Below are positions 18,388 through 27,634 of a stretch of 64,000 nucleotides of DNA, one piece after another. Source of the stretch: Clostridium cuniculi (GTDB taxonomy: Bacteria; Bacillota; Clostridia; Clostridiales; Clostridiaceae); NCBI RefSeq assembly GCF_004353185.1, contig NZ_SMUS01000002.1:62001-126000 (forward strand), read 5' to 3'. The notes beneath the pieces were generated by a model. It saw only the letters and a list, made by a program, of their open reading frames with translations. It ran no database searches and was not told where the DNA came from. The first letter of the stretch is position 1, and every line of letters begins with the position of its first letter. The position numbers and the translations under genes were made by a program.

Positions 18388-18519
18388 AGTGACAAGTTTA
18401 CAGGGACAAATGACAAGTTAAGGTAGAAACTCCTTAAGGAGTTTCTAAAAATATATATTTTTTTCTAAATTCAGCTCTACTGAATTTATTCCTCAACTTA
18501 CCACTTGCCACTTGTCACT
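18388..18519. repeat. Composite palindromic intergenic repeat between tpiA and pgk
   Basis: A 132-base element bounded by AGTGACAAGT (18388-18397) and its complement ACTTGTCACT near 18510-18519. Inside are a perfect 22-base palindrome at 18425-18446 (AGAAACTCCTTAAGGAGTTT plus CT) and a second hairpin at 18466-18488 (TAAATTCAG / CTGAATTTA). Short copies of GACAAGT recur in the left arm and CTTGTC/CACTTG in the right arm. Such degenerate, nested palindromes are common between clostridial genes. It may be a small non-autonomous mobile element, or an mRNA structure between two highly expressed genes. Confidence 0.7.
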
Positions 18520-18530
18520 CTTAACTGTTT

Positions 18531-19709
18531 CTACTTGTCGTTTAAAGCAGCAATTCCTGGTAAAGTTTTACCTTCTAAGAATTCTAATGAAGCTCCACCA
18601 CCTGTAGAGATGTGAGTCATCTTATCTCCGAATCCTAAGATATTAACAGCAGCAGCTGAATCTCCTCCACCGATAACTGTTGTAGCATCTGCATCAGCCA
18701 TAGCTTTAGCAACTGCAATTGTTCCTTTGTTGAAGTTTTCGAATTCGAATACTCCCATTGGTCCGTTCCAGATAACAGTCTTAGCATCTTTAATTGCATC
18801 AGCATATAAAGCTTCTGTCTTAGGTCCGATATCTAATCCCATGAATCCAGCTGGAATGTTTTGATCTTCAGTAACTGTAGCTTCAACATCCTTGAATCCA
18901 TCAGCGATTCTGTGGTCTACTGGTAATAAGAATTTAACACCGTTAGCTTCAGCTTTAGCGATCATTTCCTTAGCGTAGTCCATTCTATCATCTTCACATA
19001 AAGAAGTTCCGATTTCATATCCTTGAGCTTTTAAGAATGTATAGGCCATTCCTCCACCAATGATGATTGTATCAACTTTTTCTAATAAGTTGTTGATAAC
19101 AGCAATCTTATCTGAAACCTTAGATCCACCTAATATAGCAACGAAAGGTCTAACTGGATTGTTTACAGCTTCTCCTAAGAATTTTAATTCTTTTTGAATT
19201 AAGTATCCGCATACAGCTGTATCTACGAATTTAGTAACACCTTCAGTTGAAGAGTGAGCTCTGTGAGCAGTTCCGAATGCATCATTAACGTAGATATCAC
19301 ATAAAGAAGCTAATTCTTTAGATAATTCTTCTCCGTTCTTAGTTTCTTCTTTTCTGCATCTAGTGTTTTCTAATAATACAACGTCTCCGTCCTTCATATC
19401 AGCAACAGCTTTTCTAGCGTTTTCTCCAACAACTTCTTCATCTCTAGCGAAAACAACTTCTTTACCTAACATTTCGCTTAATCTTACAGCAACTGGTGCT
19501 AAAGTCTTAGAAGCATCTTTTCCTAAGTGTGAGCAAAGTATAACTTTAGCTCCGTTTTCAACTAAGTATTTGATTGTTGGAAGAGCTCCTACTAATCTAT
19601 TTTCATCAGTGATAACTCCATCTTTTAATGGAACGTTAAAGTCACATCTTACTAAAACTCTTTTACCGTTAACTTGAATATCTTCAATTGTCTTCTTATT
19701 AAAGCTCAT
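18531..19709 (-). CDS. pgk: Phosphoglycerate kinase
   Basis: Transfers phosphate from 1,3-bisphosphoglycerate to ADP in glycolysis. I chose the ATG at 19709 (392 residues), which sits 8 bases after GAGGTG; a GTG three codons upstream overlaps the ribosome binding site. Family signatures are [11 protein letters not shown] near the N-terminus, [14 protein letters not shown], the hinge/nucleotide region [15 protein letters not shown] and the C-terminal GGGDSAAAV and [13 protein letters not shown]. It is preceded by a GC-rich hairpin that separates it from gap. Identification is firm. Confidence 0.98.
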   Translation of the reverse strand: MSFNKKTIEDIQVNGKRVLVRCDFNVPLKDGVITDENRLVGALPTIKYLVENGAKVILCSHLGKDASKTLAPVAVRLSEMLGKEVVFARDEEVVGENARKAVADMKDGDVVLLENTRCRKEETKNGEELSKELASLCDIYVNDAFGTAHRAHSSTEGVTKFVDTAVCGYLIQKELKFLGEAVNNPVRPFVAILGGSKVSDKIAVINNLLEKVDTIIIGGGMAYTFLKAQGYEIGTSLCEDDRMDYAKEMIAKAEANGVKFLLPVDHRIADGFKDVEATVTEDQNIPAGFMGLDIGPKTEALYADAIKDAKTVIWNGPMGVFEFENFNKGTIAVAKAMADADATTVIGGGDSAAAVNILGFGDKMTHISTGGGASLEFLEGKTLPGIAALNDK

Positions 19710-19759
19710 TCTTTTCACCTCATAAATTTATTCATAGTTTTCTTTATAATTTTAAAATA

Positions 19760-19795
19760 GGCCCGGTCTTATAAGTATGCCTTAGAGACCGGACC
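19760..19795 (-). terminator. GC-rich hairpin between gap and pgk
   Basis: GGCCCGGTCT and AGACCGGACC form a 10-bp stem with one wobble pair and a 16-base loop, followed on the minus strand by TATTTT. It is much richer in G+C than its surroundings. A second, weaker hairpin (CTTATAA/TTATAAG) lies at about 19808-19830. They may act as partial terminator or mRNA processing and stability signal that lets gap be more abundant than pgk. Confidence 0.6.
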
Positions 19796-19861
19796 CTTTT
19801 TAGGATCTTATAAGAGTGCTTTTATAAGCATCTAAATCCATATATAATTATCTATTAAAAA

Positions 19862-20875
19862 TTAAGCTAATTCAGCGAAGTATTTAATAGTTCTAACCAT
19901 TTGGCTAGTGTATGAGTTTTCGTTGTCATACCATGCAACAACTTGAACTTGGTATAATCCTTCTCCGATTTCAGATACCATAGTTTGAGTTGCATCGAAT
20001 AATGAACCGTAAGTGATTCCTACGATGTCTGAAGAAACTAATTCTTCTTCAGTGTAACCGAATGATTCGTTAGAAGCAGCTTTCATAGCAGCGTTTATAG
20101 CTTCTTTAGTTACATTTTCACCCTTAACTACTGCAGTTAAGATTGTAGTTGATCCAGTTGGAACTGGTACTCTTTGTGCAGAACCGATTAATTTTCCGTT
20201 TAATTCTGGAATAACTAATCCGATAGCTTTAGCAGCTCCTGTTGAGTTAGGAACGATGTTTACAGCTGCAGCTCTAGCTCTTCTGAAGTCACCTTTTCTG
20301 TGTGGTCCATCTAATACCATTTGGTCTCCAGTGTAAGCGTGGATTGTTGACATTATACCAGATTGAATTGGTGCAAAGTCATTTAATGCTTTAGCCATTG
20401 GAGCTAAGCAGTTTGTAGTACAAGATGCAGCAGAAATTATGTTATCTTCAGCTGTTAATATGTCTTGGTTTACGTTGAATACAACTGTTGGAAGGTCGTT
20501 TCCAGCTGGAGCTGATATAACAACTTTCTTAGCACCTGCTTCAATGTGAGCTTGAGATTTAGCTTTTGATACGTAGAATCCAGTACATTCTAATACTACG
20601 TCAACACCGATTTCTCCCCATGGTAATTTAGAAGCATCAGCTTCAGCATAAATTCTGATTTCTTTTCCATCAACAGTGATAGAATTTTCACCAGCAACAA
20701 CTGTATCACCTAAAGCGTATCTTCCTTGTGCTGAATCATATTTTAATAAATGAGCTAACATTGATGGGCTAGTTAAATCGTTGATAGCAACTATTTCATA
20801 CCCTTCTGCTCCAAACATTTGTCTAAATGCAAGACGTCCTATACGTCCAAAACCGTTTATTGCAACTCTTACCAT
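19862..20875 (-). CDS. gap: Glyceraldehyde-3-phosphate dehydrogenase
   Basis: NAD-dependent phosphorylating dehydrogenase of glycolysis, 337 residues. The Rossmann motif [12 protein letters not shown] is at the N-terminus, the catalytic Cys is in [12 protein letters not shown], and the later active-site region reads WYDNENSY. The acidic residue after the second strand ([19 protein letters not shown]) fits NAD preference. It is the second gene of the CggR-controlled operon, 85 bases after cggR, with an AGGAGG ribosome binding site and highly biased codons. Identification is firm. Confidence 0.98.
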   Translation of the reverse strand: MVRVAINGFGRIGRLAFRQMFGAEGYEIVAINDLTSPSMLAHLLKYDSAQGRYALGDTVVAGENSITVDGKEIRIYAEADASKLPWGEIGVDVVLECTGFYVSKAKSQAHIEAGAKKVVISAPAGNDLPTVVFNVNQDILTAEDNIISAASCTTNCLAPMAKALNDFAPIQSGIMSTIHAYTGDQMVLDGPHRKGDFRRARAAAVNIVPNSTGAAKAIGLVIPELNGKLIGSAQRVPVPTGSTTILTAVVKGENVTKEAINAAMKAASNESFGYTEEELVSSDIVGITYGSLFDATQTMVSEIGEGLYQVQVVAWYDNENSYTSQMVRTIKYFAELA

Positions 20876-20960
20876 TACAATTACCTCCTAAAAATAGATA
20901 TTATATATTTAAAATTAAATTTTAAATCAAATTAATTAATATGAAACTATTGTTTCACCT

Positions 20961-21989
20961 TTAAACTTTAATTAATTCTGCAATTTTCCTTCCTGCAGAT
21001 TCATCAGTTACTAAAACAGCATTAGAATTATTCATTTCTGTTGCAATTATAGCTTCTACTTTATTTTCCCCTGCAGCCACAGCAATATGTGTGTTAATTT
21101 TTTTTGCATCATTAATATTAATTCCAATTGGAGTATTTTCTAAAACAACTTGAGAATGTTTATTAAAATAACATCCAAATGCTTCTCCTACTGCTCCTAG
21201 GCTTTCAAGTCTACTTATATATTCCTCTGATAATCCACGCTTTTGAGCCATATGGATTGCATTTCCTATTCCATAAATTAAAATATCAGCATTATGAATA
21301 TTATCTATAACTTCTTTTATTTGCTTTTCTTTAAGAAGTCCCTCTAACACTTCATAACTAACATTCTCTGGAATATGTAACAATTTATAAGTACCATTAA
21401 CTTTATTAGCTAATGATGCTGCTAAATAATTAGCTTGACTTTCGACCCTTCTTCCCATTCCGCCTCTAGCTGGAATAACAAGAACATTGGAAATATTACT
21501 TACTTTTGGGAATGCCTCAACAACTTCTTTTATTGTGCTTCCTCCCGTAATAGCTATTATATCACTATCTTTTATTATATTTTTTACATAGTTAGCTGCT
21601 GCTTTTCCTAATTCCTTAAGTGTTGCTGGGTTTTCCTCAACATTCCCCGGAACTATAACAACATCTTTTAATCCTAAGAATGATTTAATTTTCTTCTCAA
21701 TATCATTTAATCCCTTTATTTGATGTATCAAATCTTTTAACCCTTCTAAAACATGTTGTCCATCTTTAGTAACGGTCATACCAGGGGTATTAATCTCTAT
21801 TAAGTTTTGTGATTTTAATAAATCAATCTCATTTCTAACTACTCTTTCGCCAAGATTAAGTTCACTTGCAAGCATTCTTCTTCCAATAGGTTGGTTATAA
21901 AAGATTGTCCTCAAAACATTATATCGTTTTTCTAGGACTTCCACCAGCTCAGGAACTATCTTTCTTTGCAATTCTAATATTTCCTGCAC
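20961..21989 (-). CDS. cggR: Central glycolytic genes regulator CggR
   Basis: SorC/DeoR-family repressor of the glycolytic operon, 342 residues. The N-terminal winged helix-turn-helix covers about residues 20-85 (NQPIGRRMLASELNLGERVV). The C-terminal sugar-phosphate-binding domain includes TGGSTIKEVVEAFP and VIPARGGMGRR, where fructose 1,6-bisphosphate binds in the Bacillus homologue. Translation starts at a GTG seven bases after GGAGGG. The position directly before gap and the double operator at 22005-22041 give strong support. By analogy, rising fructose bisphosphate relieves repression. Confidence 0.96.
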   Translation of the reverse strand: MQEILELQRKIVPELVEVLEKRYNVLRTIFYNQPIGRRMLASELNLGERVVRNEIDLLKSQNLIEINTPGMTVTKDGQHVLEGLKDLIHQIKGLNDIEKKIKSFLGLKDVVIVPGNVEENPATLKELGKAAANYVKNIIKDSDIIAITGGSTIKEVVEAFPKVSNISNVLVIPARGGMGRRVESQANYLAASLANKVNGTYKLLHIPENVSYEVLEGLLKEKQIKEVIDNIHNADILIYGIGNAIHMAQKRGLSEEYISRLESLGAVGEAFGCYFNKHSQVVLENTPIGININDAKKINTHIAVAAGENKVEAIIATEMNNSNAVLVTDESAGRKIAELIKV

Positions 21990-22004
21990 TACAGACCCTC
22001 CTTT

Positions 22005-22055
22005 GGACTAAAAATGTCCCAGCAATGACTTTTATGTCCCACATCTATTATTATA
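22005..22055 (-). promoter_or_regulatory. CggR operator and -10 box of the glycolytic operon; 368-base intergenic region
   Basis: The minus strand holds two direct repeats, TGGGACATAAAAGTC (22041-22027) and TGGGACATTTTTAGTC (22021-22006). They match the Bacillus CggR operator pattern of two GGGACnnnnnnGTC units about 20 bases apart. A TATAAT box lies at 22055-22050, just upstream, so the operator covers the early transcribed region. The -35 box is unclear. The rest of 21990-22357 is A/T-rich, with the neighbouring degV terminator and no gene. Confidence 0.85.
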
Positions 22056-22311
22056 AAACAGATATCTAAATTTTGAAAGTCTTTCTAGTAATTTTTTTAA
22101 TATTTTTTTATTTTGCTACTTTTTTCATTTATATGCATAACAAAATTAAGTTGTTTTGGGTAAATTTGAATAGATTCTCTTTATTTTATCATTTATATTG
22201 AAAATCTTTTTTAAATTTTTCTATAATATTTTATACTATTTTCATATATCTATTCAAAAAGCAATTCTATTTTTTATTCCAACAAGTACTATTTAATACT
22301 TTAAAGTAAAA

Positions 22312-22351
22312 AAATAGCAAGTAACACTCTCAAAATTGTTACTTGCTATTT
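22312..22351 (-). terminator. Terminator after degV (copy 2)
   Basis: A 15-bp perfect stem (AAATAGCAAGTAACA and its complement) with a 10-base loop lies 6 bases after the DegV stop. It is followed by TTTTTTACTTT on the minus strand. Confidence 0.85.
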
Positions 22352-22357
22352 AAAACT

Positions 22358-23194
22358 TTATTTTTCAATAAAGAAAATTCCACAGGCTCTAGTTCCTGAA
22401 TGTATTCCTACTGTACATCCAACAATACCATGAACATATTCTATATTTTTTTCCTCAAAATACTTTTTAAGTCCTTCAAATATTTCCTCATTTAATATTT
22501 CATCTATGACTATCGGTGAATCAAAATCTACATTTGCACTTTCGAAATCAGAAATTACTTTCTTTAAAGCTTTTTTGCTTCCTCTTACCTTATCTTTAAC
22601 CGCCATTTGGCCATCTTTAACTTCTAAAATAAGTCTTAATCCTAAAACACTTCCTATTGCACCAGCTGCCTTAGAAAGTCTTCCACCTCTTACTAGGTTT
22701 TCTAATGATTCAAAACTTAATGAGCTTTTAACTTTAGGAATAATATTCTTAATTTTTTCTTCAATTTCAAATATATTATCGCCATTATCTCTAAATTCAC
22801 AAGCCTTTAACACTAAAACTCCTAAACCAGATGTTACATTTCTAGAATCAATAACTATTATATCATCAGTATCTAACATATTTTTAGCTATACATGCTGA
22901 TTGGTATGTTCCACTCATTTCTGATGATAAAACTAAAGTTACGATTTTATATCCTTCATCTAGATATTTCTTAAATACTTCCTCAAATCTATTTGGTGTT
23001 ACTTGAGCTGTAGTTGGTAGTATATTTTCCTTCGCTATTCTATCCAACATTTCTCTAGTATTTATCTCCACCCCATCTAAATAACTTTCTTCTCCAAAGT
23101 TAATTAATAACGGTAAAACTTCTATATCCTTCTCTTTTATAAGATCTGACGGCAAATCTAAAGTACTATCAGTAATAATCTTAATTTTTTCCAT
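22358..23194 (-). CDS. DegV family fatty-acid-binding protein (second copy)
   Basis: Second DegV/FakB-type protein, 278 residues. It begins IKIITDSTLDLPSDLIKE and carries ILPTTAQVTPNRFEE, LVRGGRLSKAAGAIGSVLGL and a C-terminal CTVGIHSGTRACGIFFIE. It is only moderately similar to the copy at 14681-15547, so it is a diverged paralogue, not a recent duplicate. The two differ around the fatty-acid pocket loops. It starts 20 bases before trmL ends and probably follows trmL in one transcript. A GGGGG-type ribosome binding site precedes the ATG. Confidence 0.9.
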   Translation of the reverse strand: MEKIKIITDSTLDLPSDLIKEKDIEVLPLLINFGEESYLDGVEINTREMLDRIAKENILPTTAQVTPNRFEEVFKKYLDEGYKIVTLVLSSEMSGTYQSACIAKNMLDTDDIIVIDSRNVTSGLGVLVLKACEFRDNGDNIFEIEEKIKNIIPKVKSSLSFESLENLVRGGRLSKAAGAIGSVLGLRLILEVKDGQMAVKDKVRGSKKALKKVISDFESANVDFDSPIVIDEILNEEIFEGLKKYFEEKNIEYVHGIVGCTVGIHSGTRACGIFFIEK

Positions 23195-23214
23195 ACAAGT
23201 ACCCCCTATATTTT

Positions 23215-23676
23215 TTATTTCATATTTGGAAAGTCTATTTGCTTTAATGCCTCATAGGCTATAATCGCTACTGTATTTGATAAATTTAAACTTCTTGTAC
23301 TTGTTTGTACCATCGGAACTCTTATTCCCTTATGTGCATTATGTACATCTTCAGGAACTCCTGATGATTCTCTTCCAAACATTATAAAGTCTCCATTTTG
23401 AAACTTTTCATCTGAATATATATTTCCACCATGTGTAGTAGATAAAAATATTCTTCTATCTCCATACTTAGCCATAAAATCTTCATAAGATTCATGAACT
23501 TCTAATTTTAAATCCTTCCAATAATCTAAACCTGATCTTCTAACGGCTTTATCATCAATACTAAATCCTAAAGGCTTTATTAAATGAAGAGTTGAGTCAG
23601 TTAAAACGCAAGTTCTTGCTATATTTCCAGTATTTTGTGGTATCTCTGGTTGATATAAAACTATATTTAAATTCAA
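23215..23676 (-). CDS. trmL: tRNA (cytidine/uridine-2'-O-)-methyltransferase TrmL
   Basis: SPOUT-class methyltransferase that modifies the wobble base of tRNA-Leu, 153 residues. It has a trefoil-knot fold with PEIPQNTGNIARTC near the N-terminus, FGRESSGVPEDV, and the C-terminal knot motif RSLNLSNTVAIIAYEALKQ. I prefer a TTG start at 23676, 9 bases after GGAGG, giving MNLNIVLYQPE; the in-frame GTG at 23685 is too close to the ribosome binding site. Upstream lies a strong terminator, so transcription probably starts in the short gap or reads through. Family assignment is firm. Confidence 0.93.
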   Translation of the reverse strand: MNLNIVLYQPEIPQNTGNIARTCVLTDSTLHLIKPLGFSIDDKAVRRSGLDYWKDLKLEVHESYEDFMAKYGDRRIFLSTTHGGNIYSDEKFQNGDFIMFGRESSGVPEDVHNAHKGIRVPMVQTSTRSLNLSNTVAIIAYEALKQIDFPNMK

Positions 23677-23697
23677 TGAATTCACCCTCCAAAATAA

Positions 23698-23725
23698 AAA
23701 GTAAGATGTTATAACATCTTACTTT
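23698..23725 (-). terminator. Terminator after the VanW-domain gene
   Basis: AAAGTAAGATGTTATAACAT with its continuation CTTACTTT forms a near-perfect 28-base palindrome, then TTTATTTT follows on the minus strand. It is between the VanW gene and trmL. Confidence 0.8.
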
Positions 23726-23789
23726 ACACTATTTATATATCTTCAATGATACTATATAGTTTTTTAATAGTCAAAGAATTTTAATATAT

Positions 23790-25265
23790 TTAAGCTGCCG
23801 GTGCTTCTTCCGTAGCATTTTCTGTTGGGGTTGTTTCTTCTTGAGTAGGAGTAGCTGGTGTTTCTACCTTTTTAGTTCCTACACTAACAACTTCATTTCT
23901 AGTTGAATATACATCAGTTGATATAAGTTCTTTATTTACTTGAACACCATTTTCATAAGTAATTAAATATCCACTTGCTTTACATCCATTAGCCCCTGAT
24001 GATGTTACAACTCTTGTTCCCTCTGGTAAAGTAGGATCTTGTACTTCCTCTGTACCATAAGTATAAGTTTCTAATATTTCATTAACAAGCTCATAAGTTT
24101 TTCCACCCATAGCTTCCTTATTTCCCCAAACATTAAATACTACCTGATTACCAGATAAATATCCTTGAATATATATTGGGAAGTCATATGTATTTACAAA
24201 CTTATAATCTATGTATCCAGCAGCAACTGTTGCATCTAATCCTGGTTTTGCATAACCAACAGTCATTGAGTGATTACGTCTTTCAGTAGATCTTATGTTA
24301 GCTTGTATAACAGCTCTATATAGAGTACTTGAAACTTGACATACTCCTCCACCATATCCTGGTACTATTTTAGAACCAACATATGTATTTGCTTCTTTAT
24401 AACCTCTTTCTGGAGTTGTTGGACCAATTGTATTATTATAACTGAATTCATCTCCTGGCATTAATAACGTACCATTAATGTATCCAGTTGCAATTCTTAA
24501 GTTTTCAACTCTTCCTGTATCAGAAGTACCAAAAGTACTTGAATAAGATGACATTACTCCAGTAATCTTATTTAAATCTGCTGAAGTTACTCTTGGTGAA
24601 TAATCTTGTAAATCTATAGTTACAGTTTCAACTTTTTCTGGATCTGGATCTATGCTATCTTTTATTTTATTACATAAATCATCTATATCTATATGTTTTC
24701 CTGTAACCTCTGGAGTGATAGAAACATTACTACCATTAACTGATATTTTTGCATCTACAGCATCAACTTTAACTTGATCATTTACACTATTAGCAAACTC
24801 TTTAACTTTTTCTTCATCATAACTTAATACAGTATCAACTTTATAATCAACACCATTTTCTATTATCTTTTTCTTTTCAAGCATTTTATTATCTTTTCCA
24901 TAATTAAACGCTTCCTCTACTGTTTCATCAGCACTTACTGATGGACTAATATCAGAATACTTAAGCTCAAAAGTTTTATCTCCAACAGTTACAGTTATAA
25001 TTTTATTTCCAATTAAAGAAATTAACTGATCATTTAATATGTTTACTGCTTCTTCTTTAGTTTTACCACCTAAGTCTATACCATAAGCTTGTACCCCAGG
25101 ATATATTTTATCTGCCCATGAATCAACTTTATTTTTTACATTCATAAAATATCCAAAAGTTATTCCTGCAATTAACACTATAATAGTTGATATTATAATG
25201 ATTAATCTCTTATTTTTAGACATAGTTTTTTTAAGTTTACCATCATTTGCTTTTTCGTTACTCAC
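23790..25265 (-). CDS. YoaR-like VanW / G5 domain membrane-anchored protein
   Basis: Cell-envelope protein of 491 residues. A short cytoplasmic tail is followed by a transmembrane segment at about 21-41. Next come a PG_binding_4-type region (about 60-215), a VanW domain (about 245-375, with GGGVCQVSSTLYRA at 305-318), a G5 domain (about 389-465) and a Thr/Pro/Glu-rich C-terminus. The N-terminal orientation places the domains outside the cell. VanW proteins of this type are widespread in clostridia and are linked with peptidoglycan, but the biochemical role is unknown; presence of the domain does not mean vancomycin resistance. The gene is a single transcription unit between terminators. Confidence 0.9.
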   Translation of the reverse strand: MSNEKANDGKLKKTMSKNKRLIIIISTIIVLIAGITFGYFMNVKNKVDSWADKIYPGVQAYGIDLGGKTKEEAVNILNDQLISLIGNKIITVTVGDKTFELKYSDISPSVSADETVEEAFNYGKDNKMLEKKKIIENGVDYKVDTVLSYDEEKVKEFANSVNDQVKVDAVDAKISVNGSNVSITPEVTGKHIDIDDLCNKIKDSIDPDPEKVETVTIDLQDYSPRVTSADLNKITGVMSSYSSTFGTSDTGRVENLRIATGYINGTLLMPGDEFSYNNTIGPTTPERGYKEANTYVGSKIVPGYGGGVCQVSSTLYRAVIQANIRSTERRNHSMTVGYAKPGLDATVAAGYIDYKFVNTYDFPIYIQGYLSGNQVVFNVWGNKEAMGGKTYELVNEILETYTYGTEEVQDPTLPEGTRVVTSSGANGCKASGYLITYENGVQVNKELISTDVYSTRNEVVSVGTKKVETPATPTQEETTPTENATEEAPAA

Positions 25266-25394
25266 AGTTCCACTCCTCCCAAAAATTTATATATAATTAC
25301 TATAATTGCATTATGTTCTAATTATATTCTATTATTTAATTTAATACAATTAATAAAATTATTTGAATTTCATAAAGTTAAATTTAATAGTTTC

Positions 25395-25453
25395 AAGAAT
25401 AGCTTTACTTTAAATTATAAGTAATTTTATCTTAATATTATAAAGCTATTCTT
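25395..25453 (-). terminator. Long-loop inverted repeat after the GH25 gene
   Basis: A 13-bp stem (AAGAATAGCTTTA and its complement) with a loop of about 33 bases lies 16 bases after the GH25 stop codon. The sequence beyond is only mildly T-rich, so terminator function is probable, not certain. Confidence 0.5.
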
Positions 25454-25469
25454 ATACTACTATCTTATT

Positions 25470-26411
25470 TTATACTGTAAAACTACTTCTATTCTTAGAT
25501 GTTTCACCATCTTTATCAAATGCTTCTATACTTATTCTTATAGGCCCTTTAACAGTAAACGGTAATTGATTTATATTTATTGAAAAACTAGTATCATCAG
25601 CATCTACTGTACCTATCCAGTAATTATTAGCAAAGATATTATATCCTAATAAATCTGTGTCAGTATTTTTCCTCCAAGTAATATGCAAAACATTTCCTTT
25701 TCTATTAACTGTAAGTCCTGTTACATTTCTAGGTTGAGTTAATAAATCTATACTATCTGGGCCCCAGTTTGCATCAACAGGATTTCCAACGCCTCCAACA
25801 TTTGCACTCTCACTATATTGCCATACTCTCCATCTAGTCCATCCACCTACATCTGGTGGAACTGGTGCATTTCCTGGAATCGCTGTATAATGAGCAATCC
25901 ATAAAATCATATTTTTTAAAGGATATCCTTGATTAGGAATAAAGAAGTTATTATACATCTCTACAAAGAATGCTCCTGTATAAAGCATTAGTCTTCTTCT
26001 TGTTTTTCTTTCAAACCTTTTTCTAAACCTATCTATCCAATTAATTAATGTAGAAGTAGAAATTGAATTATCTGTAGGGGTTTCAACATCTAAAACTGGA
26101 AATAAGTCTCCATAATCTTTTTCACCAAAACCCTCTTGAAGTATATTAATAAAATCATCACATTGTGAATCTGCAGTAGTTAAATCTGCACTTGGAACTC
26201 CAAAATGATATGCACCAACAGGTATTCCGAAATCTCTTGCCTTTTTAGCAAACTCTAAAAATTTTTTATCTACTCTGAATCTACCTGTAGCCGATCCTGA
26301 AGATCTTAGGTATAAAAAGTCTATAGTAGTTGCAAGAACTGTAAAGTCTACATTTTGTGTATATTCATTAATATCTATACCAAAAAGACTTTTATCACTT
26401 CTATTTTGCAT
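25470..26411 (-). CDS. GH25 muramidase (lysozyme) with C-terminal fibronectin-like domain
   Basis: Peptidoglycan hydrolase of family 25, 313 residues from the ATG at 26411, which follows GGAGGGC. A longer in-frame start at 26528 would add a hydrophobic-poor leader and has no good ribosome binding site. The catalytic barrel begins LFGIDINEYTQNVDF and includes YLRSSGSATGRFRVD, PVGAYHFGVP and the DxE pair in FPVLDVETPTDN. A fibronectin type III-like domain follows (about 230-313). No signal peptide or membrane segment is visible, so export would need another route or lysis, unless the protein acts inside the mother cell or forespore. There are no phage genes nearby. Family is firm, role is not. 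Confidence 0.88.
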   Translation of the reverse strand: MQNRSDKSLFGIDINEYTQNVDFTVLATTIDFLYLRSSGSATGRFRVDKKFLEFAKKARDFGIPVGAYHFGVPSADLTTADSQCDDFINILQEGFGEKDYGDLFPVLDVETPTDNSISTSTLINWIDRFRKRFERKTRRRLMLYTGAFFVEMYNNFFIPNQGYPLKNMILWIAHYTAIPGNAPVPPDVGGWTRWRVWQYSESANVGGVGNPVDANWGPDSIDLLTQPRNVTGLTVNRKGNVLHITWRKNTDTDLLGYNIFANNYWIGTVDADDTSFSININQLPFTVKGPIRISIEAFDKDGETSKNRSSFTV

Positions 26412-26578
26412 AAAGCCCTCCAATAAAAAATTCTCCTTACTACATATAATATTTAAAAATTTAGTTATGGTTACATCAAAAAAATATTTGCAATCAATAT
26501 TTAAAATCACTTTATAAATATTAGACAATTTCCCCCCCTAAAAAGTTCTATCTAAATAAAATAATTTTAACTATATAA

Positions 26579-26602
26579 AAAACTCAGCCTACGCTGAGTT
26601 TT
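26579..26602 (-). terminator. Terminator after ddl
   Basis: AAAACTCAG, loop CCTACG and CTGAGTTTT form a 9-bp perfect stem shortly after the ddl stop, with T-rich sequence beyond on the minus strand. Confidence 0.75.
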
Positions 26603-26614
26603 AAAATACATATA

Positions 26615-27526
26615 TTAAATACTTCTTTTAACTTTTAAAGATGTCTCTATTATCTTATCTAAAAGACCAGCATAGCTAATTTCTATTGCAGCTGCACTCT
26701 TAGGGAAAAGACTTGCTGGTGTCATTCCAGGCAATGTATTTACTTCTAATATATATGGAACTCCATTTTTATCAATAATCATATCAACTCTAGCGTATAC
26801 TTGACACTTTAAAGCCTTATAAGTTTCTAAAGCCATTTTTTCAACTTCCTTATGAAGCCCTTCTTCTAATTCAATAACTATTTCATCAGCTCCATCAGCT
26901 GCATATTTTTGAGTATAATCAAAGAAATCAGACTTTGGTTTAATAGCTATAACTGGCCACATTTCACCATCAAATACTGGACAAGTTATTTCATCACCTT
27001 CAACAAATTCCTCAATCATTACTTCTGTATCCCATTTTAATCCTTCTTCAACAGCTGCTTGAATATCCTCTTTATTCTTTATTTTAAATGTAGCAACACT
27101 TGAACCACCGTTTGTTGGCTTAACGAAAACAGGATATCCCATTTCATCTATTTTATCATAATCTATTTCTTCTACAGATGAAACATTAATCCATCTGGCA
27201 GTTCTAATATCATTTGCTTTTAATATTCTTTTTGTAAAGTCTTTATCCATACATAAACCTGAACTTATAGGTCCACATCCTGAATAAGGTATATCTAAAG
27301 TTTGAAGTACTGATTGAACAGTTCCATCCTCACCAAATTTTCCATGAAGTGCTAATAATGCAAAATCTATATCTTTAACCTTATTTACTATATCTTCTTT
27401 ATTATCAATAACTATAGGCACTACTTCATATTTATTTTTATCTATTTTTTCAACTATTGAATTACCACTTTTAAGTGAAATTTCTCTTTCTGAAGAAATT
27501 CCCCCCATTATTACTCCAACTTTCAT
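26615..27526 (-). CDS. ddl: D-alanine--D-alanine ligase
   Basis: ATP-grasp ligase making the D-Ala-D-Ala dipeptide of peptidoglycan, 303 residues. The N-terminal [52 protein letters not shown] and the C-terminal [11 protein letters not shown] are all family motifs. I chose the ATG at 27526, 6-7 bases after AGGAGG; the ATG two codons upstream overlaps the ribosome binding site. The Tyr in the PYSG motif region fits D-Ala specificity rather than D-lactate. It is likely cotranscribed with nothing downstream because of the terminator at 26579-26602. Confidence 0.96.
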   Translation of the reverse strand: MKVGVIMGGISSEREISLKSGNSIVEKIDKNKYEVVPIVIDNKEDIVNKVKDIDFALLALHGKFGEDGTVQSVLQTLDIPYSGCGPISSGLCMDKDFTKRILKANDIRTARWINVSSVEEIDYDKIDEMGYPVFVKPTNGGSSVATFKIKNKEDIQAAVEEGLKWDTEVMIEEFVEGDEITCPVFDGEMWPVIAIKPKSDFFDYTQKYAADGADEIVIELEEGLHKEVEKMALETYKALKCQVYARVDMIIDKNGVPYILEVNTLPGMTPASLFPKSAAAIEISYAGLLDKIIETSLKVKRSI

Positions 27527-27634
27527 ATACATCCTCCTAAAACTTTAGTAATTATGTAGATATTGCTACATTTTTTCATATCAATTATATCATAAATGAA
27601 TCTCCAAATCTTTGATTTGATTAGATGAGCTAAC

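Noticed and set aside
22506-23006. Plus-strand open frame of 166 codons opposite the second degV gene
   Set aside because: It lies wholly antisense to a well-supported gene, with no ribosome binding site and Ser/Leu/Pro-biased composition typical of reversed AT-rich coding sequence.
23790-25265. Vancomycin resistance determinant
   Set aside because: Only a VanW domain is present, in a YoaR-type envelope protein; no vanH, vanA/B or vanX genes, and the nearby ddl looks like the ordinary D-Ala ligase.
25470-26411. Prophage endolysin
   Set aside because: No holin, tail, terminase or integrase gene is near; neighbours are housekeeping genes.
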